NCBI GenBank assembly: GCA_016202745.1
Contig: JACQOB010000086.1
Location: 1-14,668 of the forward strand
Length of the DNA stretch: 14,668 nt
Origin: Candidatus Aenigmatarchaeota archaeon
Lineage (GTDB): Archaea > Aenigmatarchaeota > Aenigmatarchaeia > QMZP01
Direction of reading: 5' to 3'
Below, piece by piece: positions 6,865 to 14,661 of the stretch. Both the position numbers and the translations under genes were made by a program. Each line of letters begins with the position of its first letter. Position 1 is the first letter of the stretch. Below the pieces are notes generated by a model, which worked only from the letters and a program-made list of their open reading frames with translations, was not told the origin of the DNA and did not search any database.

Positions 6865-8370
6865 ATGGAATACGAAAAGATAATGGACATGGCGAAGAGG
6901 CGGGGAATATTCTGGCAGAGCGCCGGCATATACAAGCCCGTGGCCGGCTTCTATGACTACGGGCACATAGGCACCCTGATAAAGAGGCGCTGGGAAAACC
7001 TCTGGAGGGAATTTTTCCTTGGCCTGGGCGACAATTACTATGAGATACAGGCAAGCGTGATTATGCCGGAGGATGTCTTCAGGGCCAGCGGCCACCTGGA
7101 AAGCTTCCTGGACCCCGTGGCGAAATGCGGGAAATGCGGCAACGTGGAACGCGCTGACCACATACTGGAGGATTTGCTGAAAGAGTCATTTGAGGGCATG
7201 GCGAAAGCCGAGCTGACAGCGCTGATAAGGAAGCACAACATAAAGTGCGAGAAATGCAAGGGCAGCCTGGGGGATGTGGAGGACCGCAACCTCATGTTTC
7301 CCGTGTCCATTGGGACTGGGAAGGACAAGAAATCAGCATACCTAACCGGCGAAACAGCCCAGGGGGCATATGTGAATTTCAAGCTGATGTTTGACGTGCT
7401 CAGGAGGAGGCTGCCGATGGGGCTCGCCATTGTGGGCAAGGCGTTCAGGCATGAGATATCGCCAAGGCAGGCGCTGATAAGGATGAGGGAATTCACGCAG
7501 GCTGAGCTGCAGATATTCTTCGATTCAGATGCTATCAACAAGCACCCCAGGTTTGATGAGGTTGGCAGCTACAAGCTCAGGCTTCACACAACAAAAAACA
7601 AGTCAGCCGGGGTGGAAGAGATGTCATGCCATGATGCCGTGAAGGGCCTGCATTTGCCGGAGTTCTACGTGTATCATCTTGCAAGGGTGCAGCAGTTCTA
7701 TCTTGATGTGCTTGCCGTCCCTGAGAAGGCATTCAGGCTGAGGGAGCTTTCCGCCGAGGAGAAGGCTTTCTACAACAAGTACCACTGGGATATACAGCTG
7801 AACATGGAAAGCGTGGGCGGCTGGAAGGAGGTTGGCGGAGTGCATTACAGGGCAGACCATGACCTGAAGGGGCATGGGGAGGCTTCAGGCACCGCCATGG
7901 CTGTTAACATTGAAGGGAAGAGCGTGCTTCCACACGTCATTGAAATAAGCATGGGGGTTGACAGGAATGTGTACGCGCTGGTTGAGCTGTCATACAGGGA
8001 GGAGAAGGAGCGGGATGTGCTCGCATTCCCCAGGAAGGTTGCCCCATTTGACGCCGGGATATTTCCTCTGGTGAATAAGGATGGACTTGAGGAGAAGGCA
8101 AGGGAAATATATGAATTTCTGAGGGGGGAGGGGTTTCAGGTTTTCTTTGATTCCTCAGGAAGCATAGGAAGGAGGTACAGGAGGATTGACGAGGTAGGCG
8201 TCCCCGCGGGGATAACAATTGACTATGACACGCTGAAGGACAATGATGTCACCCTCAGGGACAGGGATTCGATGAAACAGGTGCGGGTTAAGATAAAAGA
8301 CATGCCAGCTGTTTTAAGAAGGTTCCTTGGCGGGGAGTCTGTTTCTGCTTTCGGGGAATTTATCAATTGA
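6865..8370 (+). CDS. glyS: Glycyl-tRNA synthetase (homodimeric, archaeal/eukaryotic type)
   Basis: The 501-residue enzyme attaches glycine to tRNA-Gly and is a class II synthetase of the alpha2 type. The N-terminus (RRGIFWQSAGIYKPVAGFYDYG) is the family's conserved opening. Two CxxC pairs, C88/C91 and C128/C131, form the likely zinc knuckle. Motif 2 is FRHEISPRQALIRMREFTQAE-like from F194, and motif 3 lies in EISMGVDRNVYAL (about 360-372). The anticodon-binding domain fills about 395-490, with SIGRRYRRIDEVGVP. Length and domain order are normal, with no sign of damage. The ATG at 6865 has no Shine-Dalgarno sequence and is probably leaderless. The symbol follows common archaeal usage; this form is also called glyQS. 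Confidence 0.95.
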   Translation: MEYEKIMDMAKRRGIFWQSAGIYKPVAGFYDYGHIGTLIKRRWENLWREFFLGLGDNYYEIQASVIMPEDVFRASGHLESFLDPVAKCGKCGNVERADHILEDLLKESFEGMAKAELTALIRKHNIKCEKCKGSLGDVEDRNLMFPVSIGTGKDKKSAYLTGETAQGAYVNFKLMFDVLRRRLPMGLAIVGKAFRHEISPRQALIRMREFTQAELQIFFDSDAINKHPRFDEVGSYKLRLHTTKNKSAGVEEMSCHDAVKGLHLPEFYVYHLARVQQFYLDVLAVPEKAFRLRELSAEEKAFYNKYHWDIQLNMESVGGWKEVGGVHYRADHDLKGHGEASGTAMAVNIEGKSVLPHVIEISMGVDRNVYALVELSYREEKERDVLAFPRKVAPFDAGIFPLVNKDGLEEKAREIYEFLRGEGFQVFFDSSGSIGRRYRRIDEVGVPAGITIDYDTLKDNDVTLRDRDSMKQVRVKIKDMPAVLRRFLGGESVSAFGEFIN

Positions 8371-8377
8371 TAATCAG

Positions 8378-8387
8378 TTATTTAAAT
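8378..8387 (+). promoter_or_regulatory. TATA-like box of the 102-residue gene
   Basis: TTATTTAAAT lies 20-29 bases before the ATG at 8407, just after the glyS stop. The spacing fits a leaderless start at 8407 better than the in-frame ATG at 8398 or TTG at 8392. Confidence 0.45.
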
Positions 8388-8406
8388 CTTCTTGTTAATG
8401 ATAGTT

Positions 8407-8715
8407 ATGCGAGAACCAACGATAGAAGATGTGGTGAGAGCAATTCAAATTTATTCTGATGTTCCTATAACCAGAGAGAATATAGAGACGTCTGTTAGTG
8501 AAAGTGTGAGCTCTGGTGCTTATAGAAGCGTTAGAGACGCTTGTATTGTCTATTATGCAGGGCATCTGGGTTTGCCTTCAAGTTATATTCCTGAGATTTG
8601 TGCCTTAGGACGCAGATTAAACCAATTTGAACTAGAAGCTTTGAATCTTAGAGAAAAGGTCAGGGAGAATGGGATTGCGGACATTTCCATCAACATAAAA
8701 GGGCTGTCTGATTGA
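8407..8715 (+). CDS. Small soluble protein of unknown function
   Basis: I do not recognise this 102-residue protein (MREPTIEDVV...). It has no membrane helix or signal peptide and no Cys pair motif. It looks mostly helical: an N-terminal acidic helix, a middle part with SVRDACIVYYAGHLG, then a charged helix (LNQFELEALNLREKVREN) with some coiled-coil character, and a short beta-like end. The DNA is much richer in A and T, including third codon positions, than glyS before it and the ATPase after it; its first 60 bases are about 35% GC. That suggests a recent arrival or weak codon selection. In-frame starts at 8392 (TTG) and 8398 (ATG) are possible; 8407 fits the TATA box best. Only 13 bases separate its stop from that of the ATPase. 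It could be expressed with glyS by readthrough. Confidence 0.65.
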   Translation: MREPTIEDVVRAIQIYSDVPITRENIETSVSESVSSGAYRSVRDACIVYYAGHLGLPSSYIPEICALGRRLNQFELEALNLREKVRENGIADISINIKGLSD

Positions 8716-8728
8716 TTTGTAGCGCTAT

Positions 8729-11491
8729 TTAGCTGCTCTTGCTTCTCTTTCTGCTTGTGATAAACTGCTTCATCTGGAAGACGACGAGCGCAGCGAAAGA
8801 TACAGATAGGATTTTTATCCAGTCGTTCAGGCTGAGCTCCACTGTCTCGAATATGGCGTCCAGCGCCGGGATGTATATGACTATCAGCTGCAGCCCGAAG
8901 GATATCAGGACGGCCAGCACCAGCTTCCTGTTTGCAAGCGGTCCTCCCGCCGCTATAAGGGTGCCCTTGAGGTTCCTGTGGTTGAATACGTTGAACATCT
9001 CGAACACGACAACGGCGGTGAAGGACATGGTAAGCGCGTACTTGTACGCATGTATCAGCCAGTCAGGGCTTTGGTTGGGACCTGAAAGGAATATTGGGGT
9101 GCCTGGCGTCCACCCCTGGTCTACCAGCGTTGTGTAGAAAATCCAGAGAACGCCAGCGGCCATCATGCCCGCTATCATCACTATGGCTATTGCCATGTCC
9201 CTGGAAAGTATATGCTCTTTGGGGTTCCTGGGAGGCCTTTTCATTATGTCCCTGCCTGCCGGGTCAACGCCGAGCGCCAGGGCAGGTAGGCCGTCGGTCA
9301 CGAGGTTCACCCAAAGAAGCTGTATCGCGACCAGCGGCAGCGGCATGCCCAGCAGCATGCCGAGGAAGATTATCAGCACCTCCCCTGTGTTGCTTGTAAG
9401 GAGATACCTGATGAACTTGTTTATGTTGTCGTAAATGTGGCGCCCGCCTTCCACTGCGGCCACTATGCTGGCGAAATTGTCGTCTGCGAGCACCATGTCG
9501 CTTGCCTCTTTTGCCACATCAGTGCCCTTTATGCCCATCGCGACGCCTATGTCTGCCCTCTTCAGCGCCGGCGCGTCATTCACGCCGTCGCCGGTCATTG
9601 CGACAATGTGGTTCCTCTTCTTGAAGGCGGAAAGAATCTTCACCTTCTGTTCGGGGTTGACCCTGGCATAAACATGGATGTCCTCCACCATTTTCACGAG
9701 TTCGTCCTCGGATATCTTCTCCAGCTCCGCTCCCGTGAGGACGCTGTCGCTACCGTCCTGGATCATTCCTATCTGCTTCGCAACGGCGACAGCCGTGTTC
9801 TTGTGGTCGCCGGTGATCATCACGGCCTTGATGCCAGCCTCCCTGCACCTGGCAATCTCCTCTTTGACGCCTTCCCTGGGAGGGTCTATCATGCCAACAA
9901 GGCCGAGGAATATCAGGCCCTCTTCCGGCTCTTTTGGCCTCTCGGGGGTTTCATTGTATGTTACGGCAAGGACCCGCAGGGCCCTCCCGGTCATCTCAAG
10001 GTTCAGGTCAAGCATCTTCTTCGTGAGGGCAGGCGTCAGCTTTTGCACCTTCCCGGAATCATAAATCCTGTCGCACTTCTCCAGCATGATTTCAGGCGCG
10101 CCTTTGCTGCACACAAGGAAGGATTTGCCGGATTTGTGGACTGTGGTCATCATCTTCCTTTCGGAGCTGAACGGGACCTCGCCTATTCTCGGGTACTGGC
10201 TCTCTATTAATTCCCTGGTAATGCCGGCCTTGGACGCCGCCACCACAATTGCGCCCTCTGTGGGGTCGCCTATTAGCGTGCTGCCATCAAGTTTCGCGTT
10301 GTTGCACAGCGTGCCATATGACAGCAGCATCCTCAGCTGCCGGTCGTTCGCCGCGTCCATTATTTTCTTGTCCTGATAGAAGCTGCCGTGGGTCTCATAG
10401 CCTTTTCCCGTGACGAGGATTTTCTGGCTGTTGCAGTATATCCTTGTGATTGTCATCTCGTCCTTGGTCAGCGTGCCGGTCTTGTCGGAGCATATCACGC
10501 TGACGCTGCCCAGCGTCTCCACCGCAGGGAGCTTGCGCACTATGGCGTTCCTTTTTGTAAGCTTCTGCAGCCCCAGCGCAAGGGTTATGGTCACTATGGC
10601 CGGCAGCCCTTCCGGTATTGCGGCGACTGCAAGGGCTATGCCTGCTATGAACATGTCGATTATCGGGTTGCCGCGCAGGATGCCCAGCGCAATGACTATG
10701 GCTATTATCCCGAGGATTATGTAAGTGAGATGCTTGCCGAAGACGGCAAGCTTCTTCTGCAGCGGAGTGGGTTCGTCCACTGTTGACTGTATCAGGTGCG
10801 CAATCCGGCCAATCTCGGTGTGCATCCCGGTTCCGATGACTACTCCCTTGCCCCTGCCGAATGTCACTATGCTTGACATGAAGGCCAGGTTTTTCCTGTC
10901 AGCCAGTGGCGTGTCCTCACTGAACACATCCGGCTTTTTCTCAACAGGGAAGGATTCCCCTGTGAGGGAGGATTCGTCGATCTTCAGGCTGACAACCTCA
11001 ATAAGCCGCAAGTCTGCGGGGACGCGGGAGCCTTCCTCAAGCGCCACTATGTCCCCCGGGACCAACTGCTTGCTCAGGATCTTCTGCTCTTTGCCGTCCC
11101 TGATTACTATTGTTTCAGGCGATGTGAGCTTCTTGAGGGCTTCTATGGCCTTCTCTGCGCGGTATTCCTGGACAAACCCCAGTATGCCGTCAAGTATGAC
11201 TATTACGATGATTACGGCTGCGTCTATGAATTCGCCGACAGCGAATGATATGACAGCCGCCGCGATCAGTATTATCACCAGCAGCTCCCTGAACTGCTCG
11301 ATGAAAATGCGGATCTTGCTTTTTGGCTTCTCCTGCTGCAGCTCATTGAAGCCGTACTGAAGGAGGCGGCGCTCCGCCTCCGGCTGGCTTAGCCCCTTCG
11401 GCGTGCTGCCAAGCTTGCCTAAGGCGTCTTCAAATCCCAAGGCATGCCATGATATGTCTGGTTGAGAAATAGCCTTCGTGGGTGAATCCAT
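8729..11491 (-). CDS. P-type Ca2+-transporting ATPase (SERCA-like, P2A)
   Basis: The 920-residue pump exports Ca2+ across the membrane at the cost of ATP. It has an N-terminal cation-ATPase domain, the actuator motif LTGES, PEGLP in helix 4 (E294), the phosphorylation site CSDKTGTLT (D336), KGAPE in the nucleotide domain, and TGDGVNDAPAL (D635, D639) at the hinge. Residues matching both SERCA calcium sites are present: N701 and E704 in helix 5, N729, T732 and D733 in helix 6, and E831 in helix 8. This favours Ca2+ and possibly two ions per cycle, unlike pumps that lack the helix 5 acid. About ten membrane helices are expected. The C-terminus is basic and serine-rich (SRKRSKSS). The gene lies 36 bases downstream of NAC on the same strand, with its own TATA-like box in the gap. 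Confidence 0.93.
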   Translation of the reverse strand: MDSPTKAISQPDISWHALGFEDALGKLGSTPKGLSQPEAERRLLQYGFNELQQEKPKSKIRIFIEQFRELLVIILIAAAVISFAVGEFIDAAVIIVIVILDGILGFVQEYRAEKAIEALKKLTSPETIVIRDGKEQKILSKQLVPGDIVALEEGSRVPADLRLIEVVSLKIDESSLTGESFPVEKKPDVFSEDTPLADRKNLAFMSSIVTFGRGKGVVIGTGMHTEIGRIAHLIQSTVDEPTPLQKKLAVFGKHLTYIILGIIAIVIALGILRGNPIIDMFIAGIALAVAAIPEGLPAIVTITLALGLQKLTKRNAIVRKLPAVETLGSVSVICSDKTGTLTKDEMTITRIYCNSQKILVTGKGYETHGSFYQDKKIMDAANDRQLRMLLSYGTLCNNAKLDGSTLIGDPTEGAIVVAASKAGITRELIESQYPRIGEVPFSSERKMMTTVHKSGKSFLVCSKGAPEIMLEKCDRIYDSGKVQKLTPALTKKMLDLNLEMTGRALRVLAVTYNETPERPKEPEEGLIFLGLVGMIDPPREGVKEEIARCREAGIKAVMITGDHKNTAVAVAKQIGMIQDGSDSVLTGAELEKISEDELVKMVEDIHVYARVNPEQKVKILSAFKKRNHIVAMTGDGVNDAPALKRADIGVAMGIKGTDVAKEASDMVLADDNFASIVAAVEGGRHIYDNINKFIRYLLTSNTGEVLIIFLGMLLGMPLPLVAIQLLWVNLVTDGLPALALGVDPAGRDIMKRPPRNPKEHILSRDMAIAIVMIAGMMAAGVLWIFYTTLVDQGWTPGTPIFLSGPNQSPDWLIHAYKYALTMSFTAVVVFEMFNVFNHRNLKGTLIAAGGPLANRKLVLAVLISFGLQLIVIYIPALDAIFETVELSLNDWIKILSVSFAALVVFQMKQFITSRKRSKSS

Positions 11492-11514
11492 ATCTTAATA
11501 TTATAATGCCCCGC

Positions 11515-11524
11515 GGCTTAATAA
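11515..11524 (-). promoter_or_regulatory. TATA-like box of the Ca2+ ATPase gene
   Basis: On the minus strand TTATTAAGCC occupies 11524-11515, and its TTATTAAG part lies 26-33 bases before the ATG at 11491. It is in the gap just after the NAC stop. A second AT-rich run, TATAATATTAAG, is too close to the ATG to be the box. Confidence 0.4.
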
Positions 11525-11527
11525 GAA

Positions 11528-11848
11528 CTAGCCTTTCAGTTTCAGTATTGCATCGGCTATGTCGCCTGTTTCCTCGAGGGCCTGGCGGGACTGTTCCTTG
11601 GACGCGCCTGTCTTTTCCATTATAAGCTTGATGTCAGCCTCGCTGAATTTTTCCCTCGACGTCTCCGAGACATCGCCGGATATCTGGAAAGATTCCTGGC
11701 CCATCATGTTGACCTTTGCCACCTGGGGGTTTGTGATTATGATGTCCTTGTCAGGCGTCTTGATTATGACCTCCTGCGCGTCTATGGGGTCCATCTTTAT
11801 GCCCATCTGCCTTGCCATCTTCTCCATCTGCTTCGGGTTGAGCTTCAT
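11528..11848 (-). CDS. nac: Nascent polypeptide-associated complex protein (archaeal NAC)
   Basis: The 106-residue protein is the archaeal homologue of NAC alpha, which forms a homodimer at the ribosome exit tunnel and shields new chains. The N-terminal stretch MKLNPKQMEKMARQMG leads into the NAC beta-barrel segment (about 23-58, with PQVAKVNMMGQESFQISG). A UBA three-helix domain follows at about 68-105 (FSEADIKLIMEKTGASKEQSRQALEETGD). The reading frame is open upstream to 11914, but the extra 22 residues are unlike the family. The ATG at 11848 has TTTTTTAAG 23-31 bases before it and no Shine-Dalgarno sequence, as expected for a leaderless start. It precedes the Ca2+ ATPase on the same strand and is divergent from PolB. 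Confidence 0.93.
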   Translation of the reverse strand: MKLNPKQMEKMARQMGIKMDPIDAQEVIIKTPDKDIIITNPQVAKVNMMGQESFQISGDVSETSREKFSEADIKLIMEKTGASKEQSRQALEETGDIADAILKLKG

Positions 11849-11870
11849 GACAATCCAGTTGGTTTGAAGG

Positions 11871-11879
11871 CTTAAAAAA
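11871..11879 (-). promoter_or_regulatory. TATA-like box of the NAC gene
   Basis: TTTTTTAAG on the minus strand (11879-11871) sits 23-31 bases before the ATG at 11848. This spacing decides between the family-like start at 11848 and the longer upstream reading. Confidence 0.5.
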
Positions 11880-11929
11880 CTAACTATCAAAGCATCAAGG
11901 GGTAGGGGTGTCATAGATACCTGGTATTA

Positions 11930-11965
11930 ATGACCTGGCTGTCCCATAATATATTATCCGGTCAT
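11930..11965. repeat. Inverted repeat around an AT palindrome between NAC and PolB
   Basis: ATGACC at 11930-11935 and GGTCAT at 11960-11965 are perfect inverted arms. Between them is a 12-base perfect palindrome, ATAATATATTAT, at 11946-11957. The element lies in the 161-base divergent gap, upstream of both likely promoters, where an operator would be expected. A direct CCTGG repeat (about 11920 and 11934) is also present. No regulator can be named. Confidence 0.35.
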
Positions 11966-11981
11966 GTAGTGTTTTTATTTG

Positions 11982-11988
11982 TATTAAT
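11982..11988 (+). promoter_or_regulatory. TATA-like box and ribosome site of PolB
   Basis: TATTAAT lies 22-28 bases before the ATG at 12010; TTTTTATTT at 11972-11980 is an alternative box that would give a leader of a few bases. GGTGAT at 12004-12009 resembles a Shine-Dalgarno core but directly abuts the first ATG and is only three bases from the second ATG at 12013, so leaderless start at 12010 or led start at 12013 are both possible. Confidence 0.35.
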
Positions 11989-12009
11989 GCAATTCTTATT
12001 CCCGGTGAT

Positions 12010-14661
12010 ATGATGGAATTCCAGCTGCTTGACGTTGACTATCTGATTGTGGATGGCAAGCCTGTCGTGCGGGTTCTTGGCAAGGCAGCCGACGGCCAGG
12101 TTGTGTGCGGCTTCTGCGACGATTACTCACCCTACTTTTATGTGGACAGTGAGGGTGCGGTGGCGCTGATAAAGGACAATCCACAGGTGGTGTCAATCGA
12201 AAAGGTGCAGAGGAACGTCGTGATGGGGTACCAGGAACCGAAGTGGATGTTCAAGGTCATCCTCAGGAACCCGTCCAGGACGCCGGAGATAAGGGATTAC
12301 CTGCTGTCCAAAGGATTTACGCCATACGAGGCCGACATATTGTTCAAATACAGGTACATGGCTGACAAGGGCCTCAGCGGCATGGGGTGGCTCAGGGCAA
12401 AAAGCGGGGGCAGCACAAACACCGGCACGACACATGCCGACAGGAAATTCACCATAAGGCGCCTGGGGCCCGCAAAGATAAGGGAAAACGCCCAGCTAGG
12501 GATACTCGCCCTGGACATTGAGTGCGTGCCGCTCAGACACGGGACGGTCCCCATGGCTGAAAGAGATCCGATAGTGATGATCTCCCTTGTGTTCAGCAGC
12601 CCTTACAAGGGGCTTAACTCCATTGTCCTTGGGACAAAAAACGTTGACGGAATGCAGGCATTCGAATCAGAGGGTGAGATGCTGGCGGAGTTCGTTGATA
12701 TCGTGAATGGTTTTGACCCGGATGTGCTGACAGGATACAACATTAACAACTTCGACCTGCCGTACATACTCGAAAGGATGGCCAAGACAGGCGTCAAGCC
12801 GGTGTTCGGCAGGTGCAGGCAGAAAGGGGTGTCCACAAGGAAGGTTGGGCTGAGGTACAAGGCATCGATATTCGGCAGGATCATAGTGGACAGTTATGAG
12901 ATAATAAGGAAGGACTTCTCCCTGAAGCGGTATGACCTGGGCTCTGTGGCTGAGGCCCTGCTGAAGCAGAAGAAAGGTGACGTGAAACACTCTGAAATAG
13001 AGAAGCTCTGGCGGGGCGGGCGGGACGACCTGAAAAGGCTTGCAGATTATTGCAGGGTTGACTCCCAGCTTGCCATGGACCTTGTCGTCAGGCTGAACAT
13101 CCTGGACAAGTACATAGCGCTGGCAAAGGTCAGCGGCGTCCTCCTGCAGGATACAATTGGCGCCGGCGAGACCACCAGGATCGAGAACTACCTCCTCAGG
13201 GAGTTCAACAAGGCTGGTTACGTCCTCCCATGCAAGCCCGACCAGAAGGATGTGAAGACAAGGGACATGCGGAGCGTCGAGGAGCTGAAAGGCGGGTACG
13301 TGATCGACCCGCAGAAGAAACTTCACTCTTCAGTCCTTGTGTTTGACTTCAGGGCAATGTATCCGTCCATCATAAGGACGTTCAACATATGCCCAACCAC
13401 GGTTATTATCACCAACGGCATAGACGATCCAATAATTTCCCCGAGCGGCGCCAGGTTTGTGCCTAAAACGGTCAGGGAGGGTGTCCTGCCGAAGATACTG
13501 GAGAGGGTGATGAGGAAGAGGATGGCTGTCCAGAAGAAGCTGAAGGCTGCTGGCCTTGATCCGGAAAAGAAGCGCGTCCTGCACAGCGAGCAGTGGGCGC
13601 TGAAGATAATGGCCAACGCATTCTACGGCCATATAGGCTATTCAAGGGCAAGGATATACGACCTGGCCGTTGCCAACTCTATAACCGCATACGGCAGGGA
13701 GATGATACAGAAAACCAAGAAGATGATAGAGGAAGCATATGGCTACCCTGTCATTTATGGGGACACGGATTCCGTGATGGTGAAAGCCGATGCCGATTTG
13801 GAAAAGCTGCCCGAGCTGGGGAGCGAGATCGCGGCCCATATTACAAAGGAGCTGCCAGGCATAATGGAGCTGCAGTTTGAGAAGATATTCAAGAGGTTCC
13901 TGCCGCTCACCAAGAAGCGCTATTTTGCGCTCTGGGTTGCGAGGAACGCGGATGGAACTTGGCGGGACGGCATTGAAATGAAGGGTGTGGAAACAGTGAG
14001 GCGCGACTGGTGCGGCCTGGTTTCCGAGACCGTGAAGGAGGTTGTGGAGCTGATATTGAGGACAGAGGACACGAAGGAGGCTGTGAAGTATTTCAGGGGG
14101 CTGGCTGAGAAGCTTCTCAGTGGCGGAATACCTCTTCAGAAGCTGGTAATAACAAAGACCATAACCAAGCAGCCCGGCAGTTATGTGGGGATGCAGCCGC
14201 ATGTTGAGCTTTTGAAGAAGATGCAGGCGAGAAGCCCGGCAGAGGCGCCTGGCATTGGAGACAGGGTAGGGTATGTGATAGTGAAGGGGACAGGGCTGGT
14301 TTCCAAGAGGGCTGAGGATCCGGCCTATGTTATTGAGAGGGGGCTGCAGGTTGACTCGAGGTACTACATAGAGAACCAGCTGTTGCCGCCACTGGAAAGG
14401 GTGTTCAATGTTCTTGGCATCAGCAAATCCGAACTGCTGGGCAATGGAAAGCAGCTGGGTGTCTTTGAGCGGCTGAAGGAATCTGCCAAGCAGCAGGCTG
14501 TTTTGATTGACGCCATCAGGCCAGAGGAATTCAATGGCTTCCTGTGCATTGAATGCAACAGGTTTTATGGCACAATGCCGCTGGCGGGTGGCTGTGATTG
14601 TGGGGGGGTTATTAAATTTTCCTCTTTAAAGGGGCCTGCTGAGAGTGTTATTACTAATTGA
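12010..14661 (+). CDS. polB: Family B DNA polymerase with proofreading exonuclease
   Basis: The 883-residue protein is a family B replicative DNA polymerase. The N-terminus (FQLLDVDYLIVDGKPVVRV) matches archaeal PolB. Exonuclease motifs are intact: Exo I LDIE (D169, E171), Exo II YNINNFD (Y243, D249) and Exo III YCRVD (Y347, D351). Polymerase motifs are intact too: DFRAMYPSII (D446, Y451), KIMANAFYG (K532, N536, Y539) and YGDTDS (D585, D587), plus KKRY in the thumb-side region. It should copy DNA with 3'-5' proofreading. It is about 100 residues longer than the well-known roughly 775-residue archaeal enzymes; by motif positions about 30-45 of these lie before the catalytic core and about 60 after it. 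The end has four cysteines, C846, C849, C862 and C864, that could bind metal. No intein interrupts it and the gene is not split. Start is ATG 12010, or ATG 12013 one codon later. Confidence 0.95.
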   Translation: MMEFQLLDVDYLIVDGKPVVRVLGKAADGQVVCGFCDDYSPYFYVDSEGAVALIKDNPQVVSIEKVQRNVVMGYQEPKWMFKVILRNPSRTPEIRDYLLSKGFTPYEADILFKYRYMADKGLSGMGWLRAKSGGSTNTGTTHADRKFTIRRLGPAKIRENAQLGILALDIECVPLRHGTVPMAERDPIVMISLVFSSPYKGLNSIVLGTKNVDGMQAFESEGEMLAEFVDIVNGFDPDVLTGYNINNFDLPYILERMAKTGVKPVFGRCRQKGVSTRKVGLRYKASIFGRIIVDSYEIIRKDFSLKRYDLGSVAEALLKQKKGDVKHSEIEKLWRGGRDDLKRLADYCRVDSQLAMDLVVRLNILDKYIALAKVSGVLLQDTIGAGETTRIENYLLREFNKAGYVLPCKPDQKDVKTRDMRSVEELKGGYVIDPQKKLHSSVLVFDFRAMYPSIIRTFNICPTTVIITNGIDDPIISPSGARFVPKTVREGVLPKILERVMRKRMAVQKKLKAAGLDPEKKRVLHSEQWALKIMANAFYGHIGYSRARIYDLAVANSITAYGREMIQKTKKMIEEAYGYPVIYGDTDSVMVKADADLEKLPELGSEIAAHITKELPGIMELQFEKIFKRFLPLTKKRYFALWVARNADGTWRDGIEMKGVETVRRDWCGLVSETVKEVVELILRTEDTKEAVKYFRGLAEKLLSGGIPLQKLVITKTITKQPGSYVGMQPHVELLKKMQARSPAEAPGIGDRVGYVIVKGTGLVSKRAEDPAYVIERGLQVDSRYYIENQLLPPLERVFNVLGISKSELLGNGKQLGVFERLKESAKQQAVLIDAIRPEEFNGFLCIECNRFYGTMPLAGGCDCGGVIKFSSLKGPAESVITN

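Noticed and set aside
9437..10210. Plus-strand open frame of 257 codons opposite the Ca2+ ATPase
   Set aside because: The minus strand encodes the conserved hinge and nucleotide domain here; the antisense product has no recognisable domain. The same holds for other long antisense frames in the ATPase and glycosyltransferase genes.
11849..11914. Longer NAC start at 11914
   Set aside because: The added 22 residues do not resemble the family and would cover the TATA-like box that fits the start at 11848.
12010..14661. Intein or split in the DNA polymerase gene
   Set aside because: Motifs A, B and C follow each other at normal spacing with no inserted splicing or LAGLIDADG blocks, and the frame is continuous.
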